The notes: generated from the sequence alone by a model not told the origin. DNA of 41,399 nucleotides from Eisenbergiella porci (GCF_009696275.1 NZ_VUMI01000050.1:1-41399), one strand, 5' to 3'; positions 19,127-29,512 are shown, counted from the stretch's first letter. Made by a program: numbers and translations.

Positions 19127-21697
19127 ATGGAAGATAATATTTTTGATAAAATCCATGACGTCGATCTGAAGGAAACCATGGAAAATTCCTACATTGATTA
19201 CGCCATGAGCGTTATAGCATCCCGTGCGCTTCCTGATGTCAGGGACGGCCTGAAGCCGGTGCAGAGGCGTGTTCTCTATTCCATGATAGAGCTGAACAAC
19301 GGTCCGGATAAGCCGCACAGAAAGTGCGCCCGTATCGTCGGCGATACTATGGGTAAGTACCATCCCCACGGCGACAGCTCCATTTACGGGGCGCTGGTTA
19401 ATATGGCCCAGGAGTGGTCCACAAGATATCCGCTGGTTGACGGACACGGAAACTTCGGTTCCGAGGACGGCGACGGTGCGGCCGCCATGCGTTATACAGA
19501 GGCCAGGCTTTCCAAGATTTCCATGGAGATGCTGGCTGATATCAATAAAGATACGGTAGATTTCGTACCCAACTTTGATGAAACGGAAAAGGAACCCACC
19601 GTACTCCCCAGCCGCTATCCCAATCTTCTGGTAAACGGTACCTCCGGTATTGCCGTAGGTATGGCTACCAATATCCCTCCCCACAATTTAAGGGAGGTAG
19701 TGAATGCGGTTGTCAGGCTGATTGACAATCGGGTAAATGAAGACAGGGATACGGATATAGAAGAGGTTCTGCAGATCATAACGGCGCCCGATTTTCCTAC
19801 GGGCGGCATTATCCTGGGAACCAGGGGAGCGGAAGAAGCCTATCGTACCGGCCGGGGAAAGGTCAGGGTGCGCGCGGTAACCGATATTGAGACGCTTCCC
19901 AATGGTAAGAGCCAGATTATCGTAACTGAGCTTCCCTATATGGTGAACAAGGCCCGTCTGATCGAAAAGATCGCGGAGCTGCATAAAGAGAAGAAAATTG
20001 AAGGAATTACCGATCTGAGGGATGAATCCAACAGAGAAGGAACCCGTATTGTTATTGAACTCAGAAGAGACGCCAATGCCAACGTAATCCTGAATTTGCT
20101 TTACAAGCATACGCAGATGCAGGATACCTTCGGAATTATTATGCTGGCGCTGGTCAACAATGAGCCTAAGGTGCTCAACCTTCTGGAAATGCTGAAGCTG
20201 TATCTGAAGCACCAGGAGGATGTGGTAACAAGAAGGACAAAGTATGATCTGAATAAGGCGGAAGAGCGGGATCATATTTTGCAGGGCTTGCTGATTGCCC
20301 TGGATCATATTGAAGAAGTGATCCGCATCATACGTTCCAGCCAGAATACCCAGGCTGCCAAGGAAAACCTGATGAACCGCTTTGAACTTTCCGATGCACA
20401 GGCGCAGGCCATCGTAGATATGAGGCTGCGCGCTCTGACAGGTCTGGAAAGAGAGAAGCTGGAAAATGAGCATAAGGAGCTGCTGGCAAAGATCGCGGAG
20501 CTGAAGGCGATCCTTGCAGATGAGAAGCTGCTGCTGGGTGTTATCCGTGAGGAAATCCAGATAACCGCCCTGAAGTATGGTGACGACAGAAGGAGCCGCA
20601 TCGGCTATGACGAGTATGATATTTCCATGGAGGATATGATCCCCAGGGACAACACCGTAATTGCCATGACCAATCTGGGCTATATCAAGCGTATGACCGT
20701 TGATAATTTCAAATCCCAGAACCGCGGCGGCAAGGGAATTAAGGGAATGCAGACCATCGAGGAGGACTTCATCGCCGATCTGCTGATGACCACCACCCAT
20801 CATTATGTCATGTTCTTTACCAACTACGGCAGGGTGTACCGGCTGAAGGCCTATGAAATCCCCGAAGCAAGCAGGACGGCCAGGGGAACGGCCATCATTA
20901 ACCTTCTCCAGCTGAATCCGGGAGAAAAGATCTCGGCCATTATCCCTGTGAAGGATTATGAGGACAATAAGAACCTGTTCATGGTAACCAGAAACGGTAT
21001 CGTGAAGAAAACTCCGGTTATGGAATACAGCAATGTACGTAAAAACGGCCTTGCGGCGATCAATCTGCGCGATGACGATGAACTGATTGAGGTTAAAATC
21101 ACTGACGCGGATACGGAAATCTTCCTGGTAACCAGACATGGCATGTGTATCCGCTTCAAGGAAACTGATGTGAGGGCGACCGGAAGAATGTCCATGGGTG
21201 TTATCGGCATGAACCTGGACGACGGCGACGAAATCGTGGGCATGCAGCTTGACAGCCAGGGCGATTCCCTGTTAATCGTGTCCGAGAACGGTATGGGCAA
21301 GCGTACCTATCTTGAAGAATTCTCCGTGCAGAAGAGAGGCGGAAAGGGCGTTAAGTGCTATAAGATTACAGAGAAGACGGGCTATGTGGTGGGCGTGAAA
21401 GCCACAAATGACGATCATGAGATCATGATGATCACCACCGAAGGAATTATCATTCAGCTGAGGGTAGAGGATATTTCCATTCTGGGAAGAATCACCTCCG
21501 GCGTGAAGATGATCAATCTGGATAAGGGCGTGAAGGTAGCGCAGATAGCCAAGGTAAGAGAGCGAGTTTCTGATGGAAGCCAGGAATTCGATAATCCGGA
21601 TGATGCCATGGAGGATATTCCGGAGGAAGAAAGATATGTAAGCAGCGCGGACAAAGATGAAAATCTGATTTTCCCTACGGAAGAAGAGGATGAATAA
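19127..21697 (+). CDS. gyrA: DNA gyrase subunit A
   Basis: GyrA makes the double-strand break and religates DNA. The 856-residue protein has the catalytic tyrosine Y123 in [10 protein letters not shown]. The quinolone pocket is [17 protein letters not shown] at residues 81-97. The C-terminal beta-pinwheel has a GyrA box in [10 protein letters not shown] and later repeats such as [13 protein letters not shown]. The position equivalent to E. coli Ser83 is Ser84, while that of Asp87 is glycine (G88). The tail is acidic. It is paired with gyrB, probably as one transcript. Confidence 0.97.
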   Translation: MEDNIFDKIHDVDLKETMENSYIDYAMSVIASRALPDVRDGLKPVQRRVLYSMIELNNGPDKPHRKCARIVGDTMGKYHPHGDSSIYGALVNMAQEWSTRYPLVDGHGNFGSEDGDGAAAMRYTEARLSKISMEMLADINKDTVDFVPNFDETEKEPTVLPSRYPNLLVNGTSGIAVGMATNIPPHNLREVVNAVVRLIDNRVNEDRDTDIEEVLQIITAPDFPTGGIILGTRGAEEAYRTGRGKVRVRAVTDIETLPNGKSQIIVTELPYMVNKARLIEKIAELHKEKKIEGITDLRDESNREGTRIVIELRRDANANVILNLLYKHTQMQDTFGIIMLALVNNEPKVLNLLEMLKLYLKHQEDVVTRRTKYDLNKAEERDHILQGLLIALDHIEEVIRIIRSSQNTQAAKENLMNRFELSDAQAQAIVDMRLRALTGLEREKLENEHKELLAKIAELKAILADEKLLLGVIREEIQITALKYGDDRRSRIGYDEYDISMEDMIPRDNTVIAMTNLGYIKRMTVDNFKSQNRGGKGIKGMQTIEEDFIADLLMTTTHHYVMFFTNYGRVYRLKAYEIPEASRTARGTAIINLLQLNPGEKISAIIPVKDYEDNKNLFMVTRNGIVKKTPVMEYSNVRKNGLAAINLRDDDELIEVKITDADTEIFLVTRHGMCIRFKETDVRATGRMSMGVIGMNLDDGDEIVGMQLDSQGDSLLIVSENGMGKRTYLEEFSVQKRGGKGVKCYKITEKTGYVVGVKATNDDHEIMMITTEGIIIQLRVEDISILGRITSGVKMINLDKGVKVAQIAKVRERVSDGSQEFDNPDDAMEDIPEEERYVSSADKDENLIFPTEEEDE

Positions 21698-21728
21698 TTA
21701 TAAGTTCCAATAAAAAAAGAGAAAGCGG

Positions 21729-21798
21729 CATCTGCAGTTGAAAACAGCAGATGTCCGGAAGAAATAAGCAGATAACCATTAAGTTATCTGCTTATTTC
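21729..21798 (+). terminator. Tandem hairpins after gyrA
   Basis: CATCTGC (21729-21735) pairs with GCAGATG (21747-21753). A perfect 16-bp stem, GAAATAAGCAGATAAC (21761-21776) with its complement (21783-21798), follows. There is no long T-run, but the stem's own T-rich 3' arm suggests termination or mRNA stabilisation. Confidence 0.7.
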
Positions 21799-21895
21799 AT
21801 AGGGTGGTTTTTATACGGGCGGTGAGTCTTTAAAACCGGCTTCGTCCATCAGAAAGCACAGAACAGGGAAATACGGTGGTAAAAATAAATGAAAA

Positions 21896-22579
21896 ATGAT
21901 TGTTGAGGATGATAAAGCGCTGGCTGAAGGAATTGTCCTTGTACTGCAGCAGGACGGCTTTGTATTCCGTTGCTGCCACAGCGCTAAGGAAGCGCGTAAA
22001 ATGCTGGAAACGGAGTTCTTTGATCTGGTCCTTCTGAATATTAATCTGCCTGATGGAAGCGGCCTTGATATCTGCCGCCGGCTCAGAAAAGAAGGAAGAA
22101 ATGATCCTGTTATTTTTTTAACAGCCCTGGATACGGAGCTTCATGAGGTCACGGGCTTCCAGGCAGGGGCGGATGATTATATCACCAAGCCCTTTTCCCT
22201 TGCGGTATTGAGGGAACGGGTTATGGCCGCTTTACGGAGGGCCGAAAGATATCAGTCCGCTGAAGACAGCGTTACGCTTCTGAAGGAAGGGCCTTTTACG
22301 GCAGACCTGGAGAAACAGAGCTTTTACCGGGGGGATGAGGAGGTTTTGCTGAGCAAAACGGAGCAGAAGCTGTTGATTACCCTGATGAGAAATAAAAATA
22401 TGGTTCTGGGCAGAGAAACCCTGATGGAAAAGGTATAGGGAAGCGACGGTGATTTTGTAGACGAAAATGCGCTGTCCGTATCCATAAAAAGGCTGCGGGA
22501 CAAGCTGGAGGAGGATCCCAGGAACCCCCGTTATATTCAGACGGTTTATGGGATCGGATACCGCTTCCAGGCAGACTGA
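21896..22579 (+). pseudogene. Response regulator (OmpR/PhoB type) with in-frame TAG
   Basis: The receiver domain has the acidic pair in IVEDD, the phospho-acceptor position in LVLLNINLPDGSG (asparagine where aspartate is usual) and the lysine in YITKPFS. It is followed by a winged-helix domain ending [17 protein letters not shown] at 22436-22438 interrupts [19 protein letters not shown], where relatives have tryptophan (TGG). The first strand is also clipped: the protein starts MIVEDD, and an upstream ATG at 21889 is out of frame, which suggests a small deletion. Without the second half of the DNA-binding domain the product cannot regulate normally. Restored length is about 227 residues. Confidence 0.85.
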
Positions 22580-22589
22580 GAGGAACGGC

Positions 22590-23528
22590 ATGTCATTTCT
22601 TTTAAATAGTCCTTATATAACCTATATTTTAGGGGCGCTCCTGATCATAACGGTAATTCTTCTTATCTTTTCTGTATATCTTATCCTTTATGTTCTCAGG
22701 GAATATAAGAAGCTGGAACAGATGATAGACAGCGCCATAGACGGTAATTTTCAGGAAGAAAGCTTTGATGAGCAGAGATTATCAATGCTGTAGAATAAAA
22801 TGTATCAATTTATATCATCCAGCTTTCTTGGCAGAAAGAAGGTGGAGGAAGACAAGGGAAAAATAGAAGAGCTGATCAGCAACATTTCCCATCAGACAAA
22901 AACGCCGATTACAACCATCAAGCTGTATTCCGGCCTGTTGGCGGAATGTGACCTGGAGGAAAAAGAAAAGCATCTGGTTAACCAGATCGTGGATCAAAAT
23001 GACAGGATGGCCTTTCTGATAGAAAACCTGGTTAAAATGTCCCGTCTGGAAAATGGCATTGTGGCAGTGCATCCGCAGATGCAGGATATTGCCCTGCTGA
23101 TGGAAAGCCTGGAAGGAAGCTATGGCAATAGGATCGGGAAAAAGATCATATTTGATCCCGGTTATAAGGAAGCCGGAAGCGTAGAGGCATTTTATGATTT
23201 GAAATGGACGGTGGAGGCCATTTCAAATATCATAGAGAATGCGCTGAAATATACGGATGAAAACGGTGTTATCCAAATTTCCTTAAAGCCCTACAGCAGC
23301 TTTACGGCGGTATTGGTTCAGGATAATGGAATCGGGATTGCGGAGGAAGAGCAGGCGGCAATTTTCCGGCGGTTCTACCGTTCGGAGAGGGTAAACGGCA
23401 TGAAGGGCATCGGCCTGGGGCTGTACCTGGCAAGGGAGATCATTGCCAGGCAGGGAGGCTATATCAGCCTCAAATCAGAACCCGGAAAAGGCTCTTTATT
23501 TCAGGTATTCCCGGCGGAAAAACAGTGA
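22590..23528 (+). pseudogene. Sensor histidine kinase with in-frame TAG
   Basis: An intact reading would give about 312 residues: one N-terminal membrane helix (residues 8-33) with almost no extracellular part, then a kinase core. The core has the H-box SNISHQTKTPITTIK, N-box EAISNIIENALKYTD, DNGIGIAEEE and GIGLGLYLAREI. Codon 68 (22791-22793) is TAG, and the same frame continues from 22794, so the gene is split by one nonsense change. The architecture suits kinases that work with BceAB-like antimicrobial-peptide transporters. GAGGAAC precedes ATG 22590. The C-terminal part could be translated from ATG 22800, giving a soluble kinase fragment. Confidence 0.85.
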
Positions 23529-23560
23529 TCCTGTAAAAAGGGGAATCAAAAGTAAAGTAT

Positions 23561-23986
23561 GTGAAGAATTTTGAAAACCTGAAAGGCACATTCACAATGG
23601 TCGGTAGTGTCCTTGCACTGATTATTGGCATCATCGGCATACTGAACTTTGTGAATGCCTGTATTACAAGTATCATTACAAGGAAAAAGGAATTTGCCGC
23701 TTTAAAGGCTATCGGTATGACAGAGCGTCAGATCCGGAGAATGGTATGCATGGAAGGCGGATATTATGCGGCAGGCGTGATTCTGTTCAGCCTTGTATTG
23801 GGAACCTTGTTTTCTTATGTAGTTATCGGCAACTTCGTAATTTTCTGGTTTACCACTTACCGGTTCATTATTTGGCCGATGATGATGGTTCTGCCTTTTA
23901 TGGTGGTTATCGGAATTGTGGTGCCTTATATTACGATTAAAGTGACGGATAAAGAAAGCGTAGTGGAAATGCTTCGTGAGGAATAA
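23561..23986 (+). pseudogene. C-terminal fragment of FtsX-type ABC permease (BceB/MacB-like)
   Basis: These 141 residues match only the last part of an FtsX-domain permease. A membrane helix (GSVLALIIGIIGILNFVNA) is followed by the coupling segment SIITRKKEFAALKAIGMTERQIRRM, two more helices and the ending VVEMLREE. Full-length relatives have about 650-850 residues. The N-terminal half and the partner ATPase, normally located between the kinase and the permease, are missing, and only 32 bases separate this piece from the kinase stop. One deletion probably removed both. A GTG at 23561 could start a residual peptide. Confidence 0.85.
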
Positions 23987-23996
23987 GGGGAGTTGT

Positions 23997-24021
23997 GGCC
24001 TCTCGGACTGAGAGGCCTTTT
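23997..24021 (+). terminator. Rho-independent terminator
   Basis: A perfect 8-bp stem GGCCTCTC / GAGAGGCC with a five-base loop is followed by TTTT, just after the permease fragment. Confidence 0.85.
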
Positions 24022-24391
24022 CCACGCCCTCATAATTGCCCCTGCTGTTTAACAGCCGGAGTTGATTCCTTTTGTATGTTATGGCCGGATCCGGCTGGCC
24101 TCTTTAATTGCACATAAAATATCATTCTCAATGTCTTCGACCCATTCTGTTGGAACATTGTCGTATGTCAGTAAACAGAGCATGGCGCTTATATCACACA
24201 AATGCGCCAGCGTGACCCGGATAGCCATTAAAAAAACAAAGAGGATTTTGGCGGTGAATAGGAAGAAATTGGACAGTTGCAGAAATTGGGGCGTATAGGA
24301 TATTCTGGTAGAACGGGACAGGGGGTTATGTTATACTGTAAATAAATTTAGGGGAATGTGCTGATTCTGGGGCGGAGGAGGATGTTTGAGG
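24022..24391. other. Intergenic region before the sensor kinase
   Basis: About 370 bases with no well-supported gene. It contains the 49-codon minus-strand frame described separately. TATACT at 24332-24337 is a possible -10 element for the sensor kinase without a good -35. Confidence 0.4.
24079..24228 (-). CDS. Possible 49-residue protein or gene remnant
   Basis: The minus strand reads MAIRVTLAHLCDISAMLCLL, then a plausible globular sequence with TEWVEDIENDIL, ending SRIRP and TAA. Composition looks protein-like (acidic amphipathic helix, aromatic residues). No ribosome binding site precedes the ATG, and the frame stays open upstream for a few codons, so it may be the tail of a decayed gene. 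I cannot assign a family. Confidence 0.25.
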   Translation of the reverse strand: MAIRVTLAHLCDISAMLCLLTYDNVPTEWVEDIENDILCAIKEASRIRP

Positions 24392-26167
24392 ATGCGTGAT
24401 GAGGGGAAGGGGAAGAGGAAGGCTTCGAAGTCTTTTGCTAGGCGGATCATTAAGGTCTGGGTTTTTGGGATGCTGGTTCCTCTTCTTGTGGTGGAGGTTT
24501 TGATTCTGCTGCAGTTTTACAGGATCAACCATAATGATGTGGATGAGGAAATTAATAACAGCCTGAATAAGGTGTCAAGTGATATGAAGGATCTTATGAA
24601 CAGTATGAATTCTATTTCCTGGCTGCTGGAAGCTGATGGTACTGTGGGTAAGAATCTTCATTTGTATTTTGATGAGGAGGATACGATTAAAAAGGGGGAT
24701 CTGCTGATTTATCTGAGGGAGCAGATCGCCAATTATGAGATCGCCAATCCATCCATAGGAAATCTTACGTATATTGTTGTCCCTAAGGATGGGAAAGCGC
24801 CTGTCAAAATAAACCAGACCTCACTTGCAAACGGGGAGCTTCCGGGGGACGAGTATTTTCTCTGCCAGTGGCAGAAAATGAACTTCTACGGGCCGCATGA
24901 GTCAAAGTCAAAGGTGGCCTCTTATCCTTGTCTTTCACTTCTGCGTACCTATAAAGTGGAACAGGAGTATGGAGATATCTATATTTATCTGGAATCCGGG
25001 TATAAGTATCTTCAAAAGCTGATGCCGGGCAGTGTGATGGGCATGGATACCGTTTTTCTGATTGAATCGGCGGAAGGGCGTACCATGTATTGCTCAGATG
25101 AAAACCTGGTCCCTCTTTTTTCGGATCTTCAGTCCTGTAAAAAAGAGCTTTCAGAAAATTCCCGCCGTTATAAAACCTATGAACGGACGGAGGAAGGGGG
25201 CTGGAAAATCCATCTGTGGGTTCCCGTAAAGGAATATTACAGACAGATTTACGGAATGGCGCTGAATTTGAGCGTTGTCACTCTTCTGGCGGTTTTTGCC
25301 TGTATTCTGGCCTCGGTCCTGCAGTGGAGGAGTATTTATACTCCTTTTACAAAGTTTGAAAAGAGGCTTCAGCTGATCGCATCGGACAATGACGTGGAAA
25401 CCAAGGTGGAGCAGATGAATATCCAGGAGTTTGATGATAATTTTGCTTTGCTTGATAAGATGAAAAGCAACATCCTTCTTCTTTTGAACCGGGTGCAGGA
25501 GGAGGAGAAAAAGAGATCAGAGCTGGAGATCAGGGTGATGCTGGGGAAGATAAACCCTCATTTCCTTTACAACACGCTGGATACGCTGAAATGGTATGCG
25601 GCGGGGAAAAAGGATAAGGAGATGGTTCATTTTATTACGGCTCTGAATAAGCTGCTTTTATATAATATGTCAAAAACGAGGGAAACCACCCTGAAAAGTG
25701 AGCTGGAGGCAGTCAGCGCCTATATTGTGCTTCAGCAGCTGAAGTATGATATCAGATTCCATATGGATACAGGGAAGCATCCGGAAATTCTGGAAGCGGA
25801 TATGCCGCGTTTTGTTCTGCAGCCCATTGTGGAAAATGCTATCCTGCACAGTGGACTGAACCAGGGGGATATCTGGATAGAGGTGGAGCTGCTTGCCAAT
25901 GGAAAAATTGCGGTTCTGGTAAAAAATGACGGGACGCCGATAAATCCGGAAAAGATTAAGGAGGTTCTCGTTCAGAAGAATGATATCTCTTCCAATGGAA
26001 TCGGCCTGCAGTATGTGGCGCGTATGCTGGAAAACCGGTTTGGGGACGGATTTGGACTGCGGGCGGAACGGACAGAGGACGGGGTGAATGTGGTTGAAAT
26101 CCAAATTCCATTTGAGGCGGCAAAGATAGGCGCAGGCCCGGACAGATCTGAGAGGGGGCATCAGTAA
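24392..26167 (+). CDS. YesM-type sensor histidine kinase
   Basis: This membrane sensor kinase of about 591 residues has a short basic N-terminus, a membrane helix near residues 20-40, and a large extracellular sensor region to about residue 285. A second helix (LSVVTLLAVFACILASVL), a HAMP-like linker and a coiled-coil follow. The His_kinase motif KINPHFLYNTLDTLKW has its phospho-histidine near residue 390. The ATPase domain carries QPIVENAILHSG and a late glycine box (SSNGIGLQYVARML). ATG 24392 lies about ten bases after GGAGGAGG; a TTG at 24386 is the alternative. It ends one base before the YesN-type regulator. Its target is probably the importer downstream, as in most YesMN pairs. Confidence 0.92.
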   Translation: MRDEGKGKRKASKSFARRIIKVWVFGMLVPLLVVEVLILLQFYRINHNDVDEEINNSLNKVSSDMKDLMNSMNSISWLLEADGTVGKNLHLYFDEEDTIKKGDLLIYLREQIANYEIANPSIGNLTYIVVPKDGKAPVKINQTSLANGELPGDEYFLCQWQKMNFYGPHESKSKVASYPCLSLLRTYKVEQEYGDIYIYLESGYKYLQKLMPGSVMGMDTVFLIESAEGRTMYCSDENLVPLFSDLQSCKKELSENSRRYKTYERTEEGGWKIHLWVPVKEYYRQIYGMALNLSVVTLLAVFACILASVLQWRSIYTPFTKFEKRLQLIASDNDVETKVEQMNIQEFDDNFALLDKMKSNILLLLNRVQEEEKKRSELEIRVMLGKINPHFLYNTLDTLKWYAAGKKDKEMVHFITALNKLLLYNMSKTRETTLKSELEAVSAYIVLQQLKYDIRFHMDTGKHPEILEADMPRFVLQPIVENAILHSGLNQGDIWIEVELLANGKIAVLVKNDGTPINPEKIKEVLVQKNDISSNGIGLQYVARMLENRFGDGFGLRAERTEDGVNVVEIQIPFEAAKIGAGPDRSERGHQ

Positions 26168-26168
26168 A

Positions 26169-27530
26169 ATGATTAAGGTATTTGTAGTGGATGATGAAAA
26201 ACTGGTCCGCCGGGGGATTATCGGACTGATTGACTGGGAAAGGTTCGGTATGGAGATCGTGGGTGATTCGGGAAGCAGGGAGGAAACAGTGGAATTCCTG
26301 AAGCGGGAAGAGGTGGATCTTCTTTTTTCGGATTTGGAAATGCCGGGGCTTTCCGGGATTCCTTTTCTTCAGGAGGTGAAGCGGGTCAGTCCGAAAATCC
26401 AGATCGTAGTTCTCACCATGCACCAGGAATTTGAATTGATTCAGCAGGCCGTGAGAATCGGGATCCTGGATTATATCACAAAGGCGCAGATAGAGGAGGA
26501 GAACGTGGACGCCCTGATGAACGGGATTAAAATACGTTATCAGGAGACGATGCGCCATACACAGCTTGGCAAAAGGAATGTGCTTTATAATGAGGTTTAT
26601 GTCTGGGAGACGGAGGAAAAGGAGCAGGGAGGAGAGGCGGTTAAGCTTCTGGAAAAGAATAATATTCCTTTTGAATTCTTAAGTGAGACTCATCTTCTTT
26701 TTTCCGGGGAGTGCAATATCATCCGGCTGAAATCCCTGATAGAGGATTTCGGGGCAGACAGATGCTCGCTCCTGGAGATCAAACAGGTAAAAGGGGTTCC
26801 CTATGATCAGCTGGAGGATTTGATGAAAACGGTGGTGGCGGGAAAGTTGTTTGAGGATAGAAAGCCCTCCTGTTTTACCTATGCATATCTATATCCGGAG
26901 CTGCTGCAGGAGCAGCCCGGGGCTTCCAGGAAGGAACTTCTGGATTTAAGCCTCCGGATGGAGTTCATGCTACATGAGGAATGCTATGAAGCGGGAATGG
27001 CCAAAATCCGTCACGCGGCGCTTTCCAGGGAAGAAAGGACGGCTGTTTTTTATCAGTTCAGCCTGTACTGGTCGGAGTTCTCCGGGAAGGATTTTACCAG
27101 ATATTTTGAGGAGGTGGGCGGCTTTAGGTGGTGGTATCAGTGGCGGGAATGGTTTGATGAAGTACGGGGCCTGGTGCTGAAAAAGATTGGGGAAGGCGAT
27201 GAGGAAATCGGCACGATGGAGGCCATACATAAGGCCATGAATTATATCAGGGAGCATATGGACAGGGATATTACGCTGGAGGAGCTTCTCCGTCTGACCG
27301 GTATGAGCAAAAGCCATTTTTCCAAGAATTTTAAGAAGGTTACAGGAAAGACATTTGTGACTTATCTGAATGATATGCGTATTGAATCGGCAAAAAAATA
27401 CCTGGTGGAGACAAAACAACCCATTTATTGGATTGCAAGTCAGGTTGGTTATATGGATGAACACTATTTCCGAAGGATTTTCAGGGAAAGAACGGGAGAA
27501 AATCCAAGACAGTACCGTGAAAATAACTAA
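26169..27530 (+). CDS. YesN-type response regulator with AraC DNA-binding domain
   Basis: The 453-residue protein starts with a receiver domain: acidic residues in FVVDDEKLVRRG, phospho-acceptor D55 in LLFSDLEMPGLSG and the conserved lysine in YITKAQ. A middle region of about 200 residues has no recognisable fold. It ends with a paired helix-turn-helix AraC domain (ITLEELLRLTGMSKSHFSKNFKKVTG ... IASQVGYMDEHYFRRIFRE) near residues 365-450. It is the partner of the upstream sensor and likely activates the binding-protein operon that begins about 190 bases downstream. Confidence 0.93.
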   Translation: MIKVFVVDDEKLVRRGIIGLIDWERFGMEIVGDSGSREETVEFLKREEVDLLFSDLEMPGLSGIPFLQEVKRVSPKIQIVVLTMHQEFELIQQAVRIGILDYITKAQIEEENVDALMNGIKIRYQETMRHTQLGKRNVLYNEVYVWETEEKEQGGEAVKLLEKNNIPFEFLSETHLLFSGECNIIRLKSLIEDFGADRCSLLEIKQVKGVPYDQLEDLMKTVVAGKLFEDRKPSCFTYAYLYPELLQEQPGASRKELLDLSLRMEFMLHEECYEAGMAKIRHAALSREERTAVFYQFSLYWSEFSGKDFTRYFEEVGGFRWWYQWREWFDEVRGLVLKKIGEGDEEIGTMEAIHKAMNYIREHMDRDITLEELLRLTGMSKSHFSKNFKKVTGKTFVTYLNDMRIESAKKYLVETKQPIYWIASQVGYMDEHYFRRIFRERTGENPRQYRENN

Positions 27531-27586
27531 AAAAGAAATGAAATTATTATTTAAATAGTAAAAGTGCACAATTGTATTACAAAAAG

Positions 27587-27633
27587 GGGATAATTGTATT
27601 TGAAAAAATGAAAAAATACAATTATCCCGTTTT
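27587..27633 (+). terminator. Rho-independent terminator after the YesN-type gene
   Basis: GGGATAATTGTATTT (27587-27601) pairs perfectly with its complement at 27614-27628, and a T-run follows. It separates the two-component genes from the importer operon. Confidence 0.9.
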
Positions 27634-27649
27634 TATGTACAAAAGAACC

Positions 27650-27677
27650 TTAAAATAATAATTATAATTGATATAAT
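27650..27677 (+). promoter_or_regulatory. Putative importer operon promoter
   Basis: TTAAAA (27650-27655) and TATAAT (27672-27677) are 16 bases apart, in an AT-rich stretch ahead of AAGGGGG and the binding-protein ATG. The poor -35 fits a promoter that needs an activator such as the adjacent AraC-type regulator. Confidence 0.5.
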
Positions 27678-27718
27678 TATAAACAGTAAATAAACGATCA
27701 TAATAAGGGGGATAAAGT

Positions 27719-29512
27719 ATGAAGAAGAAATTGATTGCAGTACTTCTTTCAGCAGCTATGGTAGCCGGATGTCTGGCCGGATGCGGAGACAGTAAGTCCG
27801 CTTCATCAGGCGGCGGCGCTTCGGCCGGAGCGGATGCTGCAAGTACGGAAGCTTCAGGTGCAAATGACACCGCTGCGCCAGCAGATTCCGGTGAGTCGGC
27901 AAAGAGCGCGGAGGAGCTTCTGCTGGAGCCTTATGAAGAACCGGTGGACATCCATATCGTACTTCAGTACAGGGAATCCGAGGATCCCAAAACACCTACG
28001 GATTGCACGCCTGAAACGTCTACAGCAGTAAAGCTTCTGAAGGAAGAAATGAACATTAACCTAATTTATGACTGGATCGTGAATGCGGATCAGTACGAAG
28101 AGAAGTTCGGCGCCGAGCTGGCAGCCGGAAATCTGCCGGATGTATTCATGGTAAATCCCAACGATTTTGAAGACCTGGCAAGCCAGGGCGGCCTTGCGGA
28201 TCTGACTGAGTATTACGAGAAGTACCGTTGTGATGATCTGGACAACATTTTCAATTATGACGGAAATTTCATCAATGTTGCGAAAAAAGACGGAAAAATT
28301 TATGGTCTGCCCATGGGCACGGATCCTGCGCAGACGACCTCTCAGATGATTTATAATATGACTCAGCTTGAGAGTGTGGGAATTACATCCGTTGATCAGC
28401 TTCCCAAAACAATAGATGAGTTTGAAGCGCTTTGTGACAAGCTGATGGAAGTTGATTATAACGGCGACGGTAAGATCGGCGGACCTGTAATCCCTGCCTG
28501 CAAGAATTACGCAGATGCGCAGCTTGCAGATTTTGAGCCTTTCTTCCATGCTTATGAGACATGGGCCGATGGCTGGTATGATAAAGACGGAACACTGCAG
28601 TATGCAGGTATTGATGAAGGAATAAAGACCACTCTGACCAAGCTGAACGAGTGGTATAACAAAGGCTATTTCCAGAAGGATTTTGCCGCATATGATATCT
28701 GGGCAGCGGATTCTCCGATTGTAAACGACATCGTGGCCGGGAAATATGCAATCGTTCCCGCATCCTGGTGGGTTCCCAACTGGCCGTTAAATACCAATAA
28801 GGTGGAGCATCCCGAATCCAACTGGGTAATTGGGCCCAATCTTTCCCCTGATGGAAAGCAGCCCGCTGTCATGGTTGACCGTTATCCGGTAAATAACTTT
28901 GTAGTGGTTGGGCGCGACTGCAAGAATCCGGAAGCCGTATTCAAGATGATGTACTGGTCCTTACAGTATACGCTTGAAAACAGCAATCCTGAAAAACAGA
29001 ATGCAATGACAGAGGAAGAAAAAACAGAATGGCACAGCTACGTTTATACATGGCTTCCTTACCGTATCTATTCCCCTACCTGCTTAAGAACAAACTTTGA
29101 GGTTATCAACAAGCTGGCAGAGGAGGGAAAGACGGAAATTACAGAGGCAGATGCAGCAAAGAATAATGAGTTCTGGGGTTCCTGGGCTTCTTATCTGAAC
29201 TATAAAGAAAACCCGGATGACGGAGTTGCCTGGGGAACCTATTTCAGCCGGCTTGCCCCGGACGGCGGCGTTGCCAATATGATTCATACCATCGAAACAG
29301 CAGACATTATTTATGATGAGGTTTATGTTACAACACCCGCAATGATATCCAGGAAAGCCGAGCTTGACAAGCTGCGCAATAACACCTTCTTAAGCATGGT
29401 AATGGGCGAAACACCTGTCTCCGACTTTGACAAATTCGTAGAGCAGTGGAAAGCACAGGGCGGCGATGAAATTGCAAAAGAAGTAAATGAATGGTATCAG
29501 AATAATAAATAG
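27719..29512 (+). CDS. Extracellular solute-binding lipoprotein (LplA-like)
   Basis: This 597-residue protein begins with a lipoprotein signal: basic MKKK, a hydrophobic stretch, and the lipobox LAGC with the modified cysteine at residue 22. A Ser/Ala/Gly-rich linker follows. The mature part has features of family 1 sugar-binding proteins of the large LplA type (ADQYEEKFGAELAAGNLPDVFMVNP, then YGLPMGTD) and a long C-terminal lobe. It should capture an oligosaccharide at the cell surface and pass it to the two permeases that follow. AAGGGGGATAAAGT precedes the ATG. The ligand cannot be read from sequence. Confidence 0.93.
   Translation: MKKKLIAVLLSAAMVAGCLAGCGDSKSASSGGGASAGADAASTEASGANDTAAPADSGESAKSAEELLLEPYEEPVDIHIVLQYRESEDPKTPTDCTPETSTAVKLLKEEMNINLIYDWIVNADQYEEKFGAELAAGNLPDVFMVNPNDFEDLASQGGLADLTEYYEKYRCDDLDNIFNYDGNFINVAKKDGKIYGLPMGTDPAQTTSQMIYNMTQLESVGITSVDQLPKTIDEFEALCDKLMEVDYNGDGKIGGPVIPACKNYADAQLADFEPFFHAYETWADGWYDKDGTLQYAGIDEGIKTTLTKLNEWYNKGYFQKDFAAYDIWAADSPIVNDIVAGKYAIVPASWWVPNWPLNTNKVEHPESNWVIGPNLSPDGKQPAVMVDRYPVNNFVVVGRDCKNPEAVFKMMYWSLQYTLENSNPEKQNAMTEEEKTEWHSYVYTWLPYRIYSPTCLRTNFEVINKLAEEGKTEITEADAAKNNEFWGSWASYLNYKENPDDGVAWGTYFSRLAPDGGVANMIHTIETADIIYDEVYVTTPAMISRKAELDKLRNNTFLSMVMGETPVSDFDKFVEQWKAQGGDEIAKEVNEWYQNNK

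Noticed and set aside
22436-22793. Amber recoding (for example pyrrolysine) in the response regulator and kinase
   Set aside because: TAG serves as the ordinary stop of rpmH, recF and the binding-protein gene in this window, and the neighbouring permease is clearly decayed, so nonsense mutation is simpler.
24062-24298. Plus-strand 78-residue frame before the sensor kinase
   Set aside because: No ribosome binding site and non-protein-like composition; the opposite strand reads more convincingly.
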